A stretch of DNA of 64,000 nt, from assembly GCA_012845835.1 (NCBI GenBank), contig JABAKD010000028.1:9241632-9305631 (forward strand), in the 5' to 3' direction. This stretch comes from Undaria pinnatifida (Eukaryota; Sar; Phaeophyceae; Laminariales; Alariaceae). Every line of letters starts with the position of its first letter. Within the stretch, counting starts at the first letter, position 1. Position numbers and translations under genes: made by a program. Shown one piece after another: positions 35,874 through 45,579 of the stretch. The notes below the pieces were generated by a model that ran no database searches, was not told the DNA's origin, and saw only the letters and a list, made by a program, of their open reading frames with translations.

Positions 35874-36056
35874 TATAGGTGGCTGCAACTATTTATTAAT
35901 AGCACAGCAGCGCCGGAAGTGGAGTTCCTCCAGCACTGCTCTTGTGTAAAAAATGTCTGTGAGTTGACACGGGCAGTCACAGGTAACAGCCTCGTACCAC
36001 AGCAAAGGCGCGGGCAACTACCGATAGGCAGGGGCTCCGTGCGCACAATCGCTCAC

Positions 36057-36234
36057 CCAATATCCCGTTGACGACCAGCGTGTTGTTCAAGTCTTGGCAA
36101 GCTTCGTCGTTGTACGTACTTGTCTCGGAGAACTGGGCGCTGACTGTGCCCGCAAGCAGCGCCGCTAACAGAAGACCAGACAGCATCGATCGATTCGGCA
36201 TACTCCGGTTCATGTTGCTTGGCCTGCACCGCAT
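36057..36234 (-). CDS. Signal-peptide first exon (locus A candidate)
   Basis: Minus strand. The start at MRCRPSN is chosen because the same start is conserved in the paralogous exon at 48017. A hydrophobic core (SGLLLAALLAGTVSA) followed by Q looks like a secretory signal with cleavage after VSA. It then encodes ETSTYNDEACQDLNN and ends in ...NGILG with donor TTGG|GTGAGC in phase 1. That phase fits the short Cys module exon at 21440, which would need a 14.6-kb intron. I did not find another acceptor of this family between them, but a small undetected exon is possible. An alternative start is MNRSMP at 36213. Confidence 0.6.
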
Positions 36235-36239
36235 GCCGA

Positions 36240-37125
36240 CGCCACCACGTTGTAATGTGTTGTCGCACATTCCGGGAATACGCTTACGTGCTCCGCCGTC
36301 GTGTGGCGGATGCAGATCCGGGAACGCAGACTGCTTGCCAAAAATATGAAAAAAATCGCGAAACGCCCACGTAGTAGTAACGGCCTAAATAATTGAAACG
36401 TAACCGCCACTTGTATCAATTTCTTGTTGCATGCCATACGCGTACGATAAGAGGTACCAGGTACGGTACGTCGTACACACTGTCATAATGTGATAATGTG
36501 TGTATGTTCGCATTATAATGTCGCTTAACTCAGTCAGGGTTTCTCGCATACCGGGGTACTATTCGCTCCCTCGCATAATAAGGCAAAAATTCGCACTGCG
36601 ACAGCCATTCAACTACCTATCTATACGCATAATAGAGGTCGCATAAAAACCGATTGAGGATAACGAACACTTCAACAGCACCAAACGCAATAATAAAAGA
36701 AAAAATGGACGAATTAGAGCGATTTCGTACGTGTTCAGGATTCAGGCCCCCCCCAATTTTAAGCACAATTCGAAACATTAGACTAGACTAATTAGATTCG
36801 AACAAAAGCGACATACGACGTACATGGAACCGAGGTTGGCATCATAATAGCTAGAGCATACCCATCCATGGAAAATGAGACGGGAATGAGGCCAAAACAG
36901 CGAGTATTGCCCACACCACAGAATGGTCGAATGATCATGGAATAGTCTAGACTAATATCTTAACCCTTTTCCAACCCCCAAAGTGCCCCTGGTCTAATTC
37001 CAAGTGTTTTGTCCTCATTTTGGGAAGTGCGGTGCTACAAGGACCCGAATAATAATAGCACATCTTTCTTTGTCGATTATTATGCGACCCCGAAAAAAGT
37101 CGCATAAAATCCCGATTCCATTCGC
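36240..37125. other. No gene recognised; upstream of signal exon
   Basis: This would hold the promoter of locus A. No TATA box or other element could be assigned confidently. TAGTCTAGACTA-like motifs occur at 36780 and 36950. Confidence 0.4.
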
Positions 37126-37129
37126 TTGT

Positions 37130-37547
37130 TGGGTCCAAACCCTAGTGGCCGCTATGATCGAGTATCGGCAGGCGACAGCGTTCATGCAGTGGGAGCTTAC
37201 AGAGGGTTCAGGTTTCTTGTTCCCGAGCGTCCTAGAAAGTTCGAACCTCACGAATTACTTGCGAGCAGCGGGTATGGAGGACAAGCGGGACACTTTGCAC
37301 TCCTTCCGAGTAGGGGGGGCAGATAGCCACCTTAAGGATGGTACGGCCATGGACGGCCTCATGGAGTGCGTCAGATGGAGGTCTGCGGCTGTAGCCGGCA
37401 GATATGGCATCATCGGCGACATCGAGGGGGACTAAGCGCTTACATGATACAGCGTGCATTGACGCAGAGGCAGTACCACCGTCGGAGGAGTTTGTGGAGT
37501 CGTACGCAGCGCTCCCTCGGGACGACCAATGGCAGCCGAACCCGTAA
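37130..37547 (+). pseudogene. Tyrosine recombinase C-terminal fragment
   Basis: The frame contains FLFPSV, then YLRAAGMEDKRDTLHSFRVGG and CVRWRSAAVAGRYG. This is the C-terminal catalytic half of a tyrosine recombinase: HxxR box (HSFR), a Trp where many members have His/Trp, and the nucleophile-position Tyr. The first catalytic Arg and the N-terminal domain are missing. The ORF stops at 37435, but a shifted frame continues in a family-like way (DTACIDAEAVPPSEEFVESY) to a stop at 37545-37547, indicating a frameshift near 37430. Elements with such enzymes include Cryptons and DIRS-like retrotransposons. No other part of either is visible, so the type is undecided. Confidence 0.7.
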
Positions 37548-39034
37548 GGGGCTCGGTTAGAGGTTTGGGGATAAGCAGGGGAAGAAGAAACACTTATTCA
37601 AAATTCGATACTAACGAACGACTCCACTGAGATAATGGGGAAGGGGCAACAAACATTATGGGTGTGATCTCATGCCGCCGCAGAGAGGCCTCATTGATCC
37701 CAAACTATATACTATTTACGAAGCAGGGTACGTCGCAATGTCACCACAGCAGTATCTATCATCTTTGGATCGAACGAGATTTTCAATTCAAGTTTACATC
37801 ATGTGCCGGCCACTATATCGACTGCGCATCATACATATCGTCTATGCGCGCGTCCGGGTTTTCGATTCAGTTACTGGTATAAGTAAGTACTGGCAGTACG
37901 GCCACCGCTCCGTCCGTGGCGTTGTGCTGTGCTTATGGTAGACATACTTTGGCGACCAACAATTGTGGGAAAGACAGTTCCCCTACGTCCCATATATTAT
38001 ATCTGCAACAAAGAATGATATAGCCGCCCTTACACTGATACAGCCCCGCCTGAAACGCTTGAGAAAAAAATTAGCATGGGAAAAATGTTAGATCTATATC
38101 AACGGTGATACAAAGGGCGATCTAGTCAGACAATTTCGCTTGTGATGTAGGAACTATATCAAGGGTGATATAGTCCCCCTGAAATATTCTAACCCCCCTC
38201 TTTCCCCCCGTGGAATCCTTCACACCAACATTATGGAAAAATCCTTTGAGCGATCATTCATCATGTTGGTGACGCTATTCCAACGAAGACATAGGTATAT
38301 ATATATATAGATTTGTCGTCTGGTGTGTGGTTATGATGGACAAAAACTCCCAATCAACCCGCAACGGGAAATTTCCGAAAGAATATTGAGCGTGGGTTGA
38401 TCGGAGACCACAAGACGACACGGTCAACTTCCCACGGCTAAGGCGTGGGTCAAGCTTAACTCTACAGCGTTGTCTCGTGCACGCATGTGACCTCGTCCAC
38501 ACCCAAGAGGAGTGATCGTGGGGTGTCTCTCGGGATGGAAAAGCAAATATGGTCGGTGGACAGCGTTCACCTACGATTGATATAAATTGACCAGTTCGGC
38601 CGCTTCACAGACCAACAAGGCTGTCAAAGACATCAAACGTTATTGCCCCATAGCGACGGGACGAGAATCTCATCAACAAAAATTGTCCAGTGAAAGCTTT
38701 GATTTGCTTTTGTAAAAGTACCGCCGTTCAATTAGCTACGGTCTACAATTGGGACACGGTATATAAAAATTGCTGGCGGGCTGCGCATATTTATAACAGA
38801 ACACTCGTCCTATCTACTCGGACGCAGGCATCCCATTCATCGTCGGGATTACACGCCACCTGCGCCGTCCTGGCCTACTTCACCCGGCAAAGGCTGGGTC
38901 CGGTTAGCGTGCACGGATCGTTGCTGTCGCGACCATGACAGAGGGACGTGTCTGCCTTATTGTCTCGAACAAGCTGAGATGCGGCACAGTTCAATTATCT
39001 TGGCGTTAGTGTAACGTTAGCTTCGGCATTGTTA
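37548..39034. other. No gene recognised
   Basis: Short ORFs only. GATATAG(T/C)-containing direct repeats around 38010-38170 (CTATATCAA(G/C)GGTGATA twice) are the only pattern seen. Confidence 0.4.
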
Positions 39035-39065
39035 TCATGGGTGCGTGGAACACACGAACGTGTGG

Positions 39066-39289
39066 ATACAGCTGGCAACACTACAACCCACAACAGTCTG
39101 TGCAAGTATATCGTCCGCTGCAACGCACCATTGGCCGTCCGTTGCACAGCCGTCGTGGACACTGCTTGCCGAGTTGTCCAAGGCGACCTCCTCGAATCGC
39201 GCGGTAGCGTTGATGACCGCCTCGACCAATCGAGGCGCTGCCATGTTCACCTCCAACGTTGCCACGGAGACATCCGGGCACTCCCGCGT
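39066..39289 (-). CDS. Possible exon, unknown gene
   Basis: The minus-strand frame following a possible acceptor (TGATTTACAAG) reads TRECPDVSVATLEVNMAAP and then an Ala/Val/Cys-containing stretch (SVHDGCATDGQWCVAADD). Composition is protein-like, with two or three cysteines. The downstream splice site is unclear. It may belong to the same gene as 40279-40495. No known domain recognised. Confidence 0.3.
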
Positions 39290-40278
39290 CTTGTAAATCA
39301 GTTAGAGGCCGAGGTGGATAAATTAGTACATATGCATGCGTTTTCTGTGCGTATTCATGTAACCCTACAACATCACCGGCGTGGACGCCAATGCCTGCCA
39401 AGCGCGTCGAACTACACTAGACACTAGCGCCGACAACATTTGACAGAAGAACCTGGACAGCACCTGCCGTCGGTTGTAGGAAGTCAACTTTTTATCGCCC
39501 TTGCCGCAGGCGCCGCATGGTGCAAGAAAATTTGTTGGGACAACCTCCATCACCGATTTATGGTTGTATCCGATATCCTGCTCTTGACAGGTTTATACGA
39601 ACATATGGCAGCGTACCAACCTGGCCCACCTTTAGGGCGTTCTTGACTTGCGAGAGTGACAGTTGAGTGGCTTCAAACCGGGCCCGGTGGGTGGTGCTAG
39701 AGTAGCCGTCTTCCAGCCCAGGGGAGGCTCATTGGTCATCAACAGGCACGACGCGAGTCTGGCTGTGCAACGGTGAAGATTCCTGTAGACCTAGTACCAG
39801 GTAAGAGAGGATGCATTCGTGTCTGGCTGCTTGTCCGATACGGACGCCCCACACGAACACACCTAGGGCGTCACCGCTATTATAAATCTTCAGTTGAATA
39901 TCTCTATCGCCGAGTACGGTGCCAGGTCACGGGCCAACGCCATCGTAGGAGCGGCCCGAGGCAGAGGGCGTCCCACCGACTGCAGCGTTTCTCCACCCAA
40001 ATGTTGAGTGGCGTCAGTCATTTTCCCACGCCCATCCAAAGGCGGGGTGGTACGAGGGTGTCGCTCCACGGTATGCTCGGTATCCTTCCCCAACGCCGGC
40101 CCATGGTCGTCGACAGGCACTGTGACCGCTGCCGGGTAACCATGTGCGCGGCCGTTTCGATGTCGGCTCGTCCTCCAAGCGGCCTTCCACGCTTGCCACA
40201 CGGTTTGAAGCGAGCGATTGTTTGGCGTCCCTGGGTTTGCTGTAGCGAGCGGGACGGCTGTCCAAGAAGTCTCGACAC

Positions 40279-40495
40279 CTTGGGTCTGCGTCAGGTGGCA
40301 GGTATGCCGTCTCGCCGATCTTGCCGACAGTGGCGTTGCTTAGGGCAGTCGATAGGAGCGTCTGGATTTTGCTCGCGTCCAGGTCTAGTGTTGAGCAGCT
40401 TCCGTCGAGCTTCACGTGTTCCCAGTTGGCCAACAAGTTGCCGGCTGCGGCAATGGCAGTCTCCTTCGCACTGTCGTCGCGCATTAGGCATCTGA
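40279..40495 (-). CDS. Possible exon, unknown gene
   Basis: Minus strand, acceptor GATTTCCGCAG and candidate donor CCAAG|GTGTCG. The frame encodes MRDDSAKETAIAAAGNLLAN, then DLDASKIQTLLSTALSNATV. It is coding-like in composition, unlike the overlapping long plus-strand ORF (39773-40495), which is rich in Arg, Cys and Ser and is probably a shadow. Function unknown; could share a gene with 39066-39289. Confidence 0.35.
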
Positions 40496-40950
40496 CTGCG
40501 GAAATCGCTCAAGTTTTTAAGCTCTTTTGTCGACAAATTGTCGATGACTAGCACACACGCGTCTTGTATATACGCACAGCAGACCAAGGCTACGGTAGGG
40601 GGGGTACCCCCATTTTCACTGATGTGTTTGAGCCACTCGCACCAGTGGCTCTGTACCCTACTGATGAAGATGGTTTAGGCCCTTGTTTTGGCGCAGCTTA
40701 GATCACCTTTGCATTGCGGATTAATTTCGTCAATGTAAACATGAAGAAAACGTAATATCGCATAGGAACAAAGGGGTTACTCGCGCGAGTGACCCCTAGC
40801 CACTGAAATAAAAGGCCCAAAAGGGGACCCCCCTACCGTAGCCTGGGTCAGCAATAGAACTACATCGCAAGGGCAACCGTCCGGACAACCGTCCTCGTGG
40901 CTGCTACCATATGGTGCCATCAATAGCTAGCTGCGCACCAGTCCAGCCAC

Positions 40951-41462
40951 TTAGACAAGGGTGGTGGCGAGAGTAATAGCGGAAGTTGCCGCGATCGACC
41001 AGCTGCAACACATAATGAACCCAGCCCGATACAAGGACAATCCTCTTTTGAAGTGGTCACCACTGTCGGCTGTCAGGGCTAGCTCCTCGTTTCCCTCGTC
41101 GCTTTCGGGTGAGCCCGACGTCTCCGCAATTTCAGTACAATTGACGTCTATATACGCCCCTAAAGTAGACATGTCCGGAGCAGATTCTCGGCAGCCAAAG
41201 TCGACGCCAAGGGTTTCTGTAACATCCAAGGAGCATGTGCTGTCCGAGACATTGTACATGGCCCATCTCAAGTTCCCGTTGATGCAGCAAAATCTCAAGA
41301 ACATAACGTTGAAGAAGCTTGCGCAGGTCTCGTTCAGGCCGTACAGTTTCCAGAACTCTGAAGATGCGAAGTCGCTGGTTTGGACGTTTGCGACGCTGCA
41401 GACCTCGTCTGAGTAGAAGGTTGCGCGCACGGTCGAGTTGTCAGGAACATCTCAGTTGGAAC
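40951..41462 (-). pseudogene. Locus B terminal Cys6 exon, stop-interrupted
   Basis: Homologue of 15253-15764 with the same 512-nt length, phase 1 acceptor (CCCCTTGGGCAG), six conserved cysteines and a hydrophobic end (WSIAATSAITLATTLV). The codon matching the conserved Trp of the N-terminal SNWD motif is TGA (41454-41452), so the joined frame would stop within the first residues of the module. The acidic spacer before the tail is also changed. Probably a pseudo-exon, unless translation begins inside it, which would remove secretion. Confidence 0.6.
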
Positions 41463-41924
41463 CTGCCCAAGGGGCACCCGCAGAAGCATATGGAGAATAA
41501 CTAGGTTGGTTTGATGGCTGCTGAAGCCCGCGCATCCATCGGTGCGCTATTCCGGGGAGGGGGTGCTGTATTGGGCACGGGAGGGGCGAATATTTATATG
41601 CCTTTGATGATTGTGTGCCTGATCCGCAAAACAACTTGCTAGGTAAGTGCTAATAAATAATGAGGGCATCGATAGTATAGACCGATTTGTCGAACTGCTC
41701 ACGATGCACCTCCCAACGGCGGTAGAACGCATCAGTGGCTTGCACGTATTCGTCTTCGTGCTATGGTACTCTACACGTGTTTCATGCCGAGGGCGGAGAG
41801 GCGTGACGCCCATTGGTTGACAAAGGTGGGGCCAGTTGAAACAACGCATCTAGCTACAACCATTGTTGCTGTGATCACCGATATTATTGTTCCATGAGAT
41901 GCCGAAGAAGTTTTCATTGCCGTC

Positions 41925-42306
41925 TCAATGATCGCCACTGTCATTCCAATCGTCATCATCACGCCAGTCTGAGTTATTAAACTTGCCGGTACAGTCGGCG
42001 CTAAAGTACGATTTGTACTCGATATAGGACAGACCGCAGCTATAACGGTCGATTTGGTAGACCCGTACGGGATCAAGGGAGCAGGTGATGTCCGAGTTGC
42101 CGTAGTAGGCAGTTCCCAACTTTCCATCGATGCAGCGGAGTGCGTAGTTTAAGGACCCGACCTTTCGGCAACCCTCGGTTTGGTGGCAGCGATCCGTAAA
42201 TTGTGACATCTTGGAGTTTTTTGTTTGTCCGTTAGGTACGCTGCAACTCCATCTGAATAAAAGGTCACCTGCACGGTCCAGTTTGTTTGAACATCTCAGT
42301 CGGAAC
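41925..42306 (-). pseudogene. Locus B Cys6 module, decayed
   Basis: Acceptor CCTTTTCTACAG and phase 1 start as in its neighbours. The conserved Trp codon is TGA (42298-42296), the same change as in the next exon downstream. A small deletion destroys the first cysteine region (frame lost around 42235-42250). The frame resumes with RCIDGKLGTAYY and the remaining cysteines, and ends in a stop (SGDH*) where the active paralogue has its donor. Confidence 0.65.
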
Positions 42307-42680
42307 CTGTAGAAAAGGCATAATTAGCAGCACGTGGACGAGTCATGGGGTTGACGTCTTGCATTCTGGAGCCCGCGTACAAACCACACCGTTTATTCCA
42401 AGGAGCGGGGACGCCCTGACGAATTAATGCGGTACAGTGAGTGGGTGGCACCGATATACCTGACGAATCATCGTATTGTTAAACGAAAACAATCTCGTCG
42501 CTTCTTGTTCAACCATGTCTGAACGGCAACAATGTGCAGTATGTTCATTTGTTTCAGAGACCTGAGCAACCGGCGAAGCTATGAAACCTACTCAAGGACG
42601 CTACTATGATGCTAATTCTTGGCGAAAGAGGGTGTTGCGGGTTGGAGGATACGGCTACGACAAGCTAAATAATATATTAC

Positions 42681-43139
42681 CATCTCTAGCAACGGGGCCG
42701 CTGTCATCTTTGCTTCCATGACTGCCGTCACCTCTCCACCAGCTGTCGTCGCTCCCGGGCATATGCCCATGTACACCCAAAGCGTCGTCGTCACCCCAGT
42801 CTGAAGAGTTCAAGTTGCCGGTACACTCTGCGCCAATATATGACTCGTAATCGATATAGGACAGACTGCAGCTATAGTAGTCGCTTCGGTAGACCAATAC
42901 AGGATCGAGGGAGCAGGTGATGTCCGAGTGGTTGTAGAGGGCATGTATCAACTTTCCATCGATGCAGCGGAATGTGTAGTTTAAGGACCCCGAGTTTTGG
43001 CAACCCTGGACCTCGTGGTATAGATCCAAGGGTTGTGACATCGTGAAGTTTTTTGTCTGGCCGTTCGCCACGCTGCAATATCCATCCGAGTAGAAGGTCA
43101 TCCGCACGGTCCAGTTTGTTAGAACATCCCAATCGGAAC
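42681..43139 (-). CDS. Locus B Cys6 module exon, open
   Basis: Acceptor CCCTTTCTACAG and donor AGATG|GTAATA, phase 1 at both ends, 459 nt (153 codons) without stops. All six cysteines are present (DGYC, QGC, FRC, ITC, YSC, AEC) and the W-D-V-L-T-N-W-T-V start is intact. The tail is Asp/Gly/His-rich. It is the only fully open module in locus B, so it may be a survivor in a dying gene or part of an alternative transcript. Confidence 0.6.
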
Positions 43140-43517
43140 CTGTAGAAAGGGCACCAGCACCAGCACATGGGTGAGTCAAGGGGTTGACGTCTTTCGTGCT
43201 GGAGCCCACGTACAAATCACACTGTATATACGAAGGAGTCGGAACGCCCTGGCGCATTCATGTGATACAACTAGTGGGTAGCGCCGAGTTATCTGACGAA
43301 TCATCGTACTGCCAAATGAAAACCTCTCGCCGCCTCTTGTGCATCTATGTTTGAACTGCAGTACTGTGCAGTGTATTCGCTTGTTTCAGAGGGCTGCGCA
43401 ACCGGGTGGGCTGTACAATCTACCTAACAACGTTGCTTCAATGCAAGCCCTTGGAGTAAGGGGGTGTCGCGGATTGAGTGACAACACGATTGTGGATTGC
43501 ATAGCCACTGCCATCAC

Positions 43518-43970
43518 CGATGTTGTGGTCGCTATCATCACCGCTGTCATCGTCCTACAAACAACACTCGTCGCTCCTGGGGATGTCCCCATAACCGCCC
43601 AGACCGTCCTTGTCACTTGAGTACGAGGCCTCCGCGATAACCGTACACTCGGCGTCCAGATACGACCCTGCAGCGTCGGTGGAAATCACGCAGCCACAGA
43701 TGTATCTTGCGGCCATCACGAGGTCCGAGGAGCCTGTTCTGTTCGATTCGTCATAGCAGACGCATGCTAACTTCCCGCCAACGCAGCTGACAGTCGAAAA
43801 CAACGATTTCCCGCCAAAGCGCGTGCGTTTATAGCTCCCATTGTCTTGGTATAGATCAATGCACCGTTCCATAGTGTATTTTATCTTTTCGCCGTTAGTC
43901 AGGCTGCCTGTTTGGGTCCAGTACAAAGTTGCTTCCTCGATCCAGTTGGATGAGACGCCCCAGTCCGGCT
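43518..43970 (-). pseudogene. Locus B Cys6 module, diverged
   Basis: Acceptor GGCCTCTTCTGCAG, phase 1 start, and a phase 1 donor candidate (AACATCG|GTGATG) giving 453 nt. Three family cysteines are replaced (TGSLTNG, NGSYK, RTGSSD), while new ones appear at ERC and VCYDES. A TAG at 43557-43555 interrupts the acidic tail before the donor. More diverged than the other modules. Confidence 0.55.
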
Positions 43971-44455
43971 CTGCAGAAGAGGCCGTGGTATCACCTTGAG
44001 TATTCGAGTAGCCGGCAACTACAGTATCAGTAAGCGAAGCAAATCAAACCCATTTCTGCACGTCGGAAGCAACTCACGGGCATTCGAACGGATCTCTGGA
44101 CCGGCGTACGTTTGGAGGGCCGACGGAAAACAGGATACAAAGGGTCTAGCGTGTTCCACTACAGTGTACCAAGGGAAGGTGTGGGTGTTCTGGGCTGCGA
44201 AACCGGTGCATTGGTTTGCCTTGGAGTTATTTTGCGAGGAGGAGGTGTGCGTGATTACCCGTAATCGCCTCTGATTTACCTCCGGGGAGGGCATTTGATT
44301 TTCGTGAATTTACACTCCCCAGGGGGGCAACCCAGAAGAGGGGGGGATCCTTTTCCACCTTACCCCGAGGGACATCTACCCGGGGGGAAAACAAGAAAAA
44401 CACACACACCACAGGCACATGCAACATGGACAAGATCTACGAGTAGCAGTTGAGA

Positions 44456-44557
44456 AAGGAGAGGAAGGAGGAGAAGGAGGAGGAGGAGGAGGAGGAGGAG
44501 GAGGAGGAGGAGGAGGAGGAGGAGGAGGAGGAGGAGGAGGAGGAGGAGGAGGAGGAG

Positions 44558-44588
<31 letters not shown>

Positions 44589-44792
44589 AGGAGGAGGAGG
44601 AGGAGGCGGAGGAGGAGGAGGAGGAGGAGGAGGAGGAGGAGGAGGAGGAGGAGGAGGAGGAGGCGGAGGAGGAGGAGGAGGAGGAGGAGGAGGAGGAGGA
44701 GGAGGCGGAGGAGGAGGAGGAGGAGGAGGAGGAGGAGGAGGAGGAGGAAGAGGAGGAGGAGGAAAAGGGGGAGGAGGAGGAGAAGGAGGATG
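44456..44792. repeat. GGA/GAG triplet tract
   Basis: About 335 bp of nearly pure (GGA)n on the plus strand with a few GGC/GGT interruptions. It is inside the presumed intron between the locus B short Cys module and the next Cys6 module. Poly-Glu, poly-Gly and poly-Ser ORFs over it are artefacts. Confidence 0.95.
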
Positions 44793-45375
44793 AGGAGGGC
44801 ACGTGGGGATGCTTAGCCCGTCCCGGCGGCGCTGGGTCCTCTAAAAATAAAAGGAAGGGTTCATCTGACAGGGAATACCCAGACCCGCCGTTCACTCTCT
44901 GCGCAAGATGACCTGGAGCACTGGGCGCACCTCGTACGGATGGGAGCGAAGTGGGAATCGTGGAGCGGCAAAGGTTCTCGGTATCACCGGAAAACCCTTC
45001 GGGACTGAGCACCTGATGTACAAAAGCTTTTACCCCCGGGAGGATCTCCGGCAAAAATACGTACCCCTGGGATAAATCCAAGAAGAGGGGGATATCATAT
45101 TTTCTCCCGAAAACAACGCTTCCTTCGGGGGTAACTTAGAGAAATTATGCTTCCAGGCCAAAAATGTAGTGGGAGGGGGTATATCCGTACCCCGGGGGTA
45201 CATCATATACAATCACGGTAGCCTATGGCAACACCATATTGAAACTCCTTCCGAACTGTTCTACACACGGCGTTTATAGGGGTCACGGCTCTGCGGCCAA
45301 CCACGTCTCGGCCGAAAGGTGACAGTTTGAAGCGTCGCCAGTTTACACCTGAACTGCTGTAGCTGCCCTCACAAC

Positions 45376-45576
45376 CGGTGGTGCAGCTTGATATTTGGCT
45401 GTCTGTGCACGACCCATCGTAGACCGAGAACGTCCTGATACTCGTGTCGTTGCAGTCTTGGTTATCGTATAAACTCAACGCGGCCTTATGGTCAGCACAC
45501 TCGTACGTTCCGAAGCATTGTGAAGACCCACTCGGCATGTCGATTCACGTGTCGAAGAAAGTCACTCCAGTCGAAC
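45376..45576 (-). pseudogene. Locus B short Cys module exon, interrupted
   Basis: Homologue of 21234-21440: acceptor CGGACTCCTGCAG, phase 1, 201 nt to the equivalent donor position, where the donor is weakened to GTTGTG. It keeps YECADHKAALSLYDNQDCND and the later cysteines. It has a TGA at 45547-45545, ten codons in, and lacks the first Cys of its paralogue. Both the stop and the poor donor argue for decay. Confidence 0.6.
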
Positions 45577-45579
45577 CTG

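Noticed and set aside
39773-40495. 240-codon plus-strand ORF
   Set aside because: Rich in Arg, Cys and Ser with no recognisable domain; the minus strand opposite it looks more coding-like, so it is probably a shadow.
44419-45081. Poly-Glu, poly-Gly and poly-Ser ORFs
   Set aside because: All are translations of the GGA tract in three frames.
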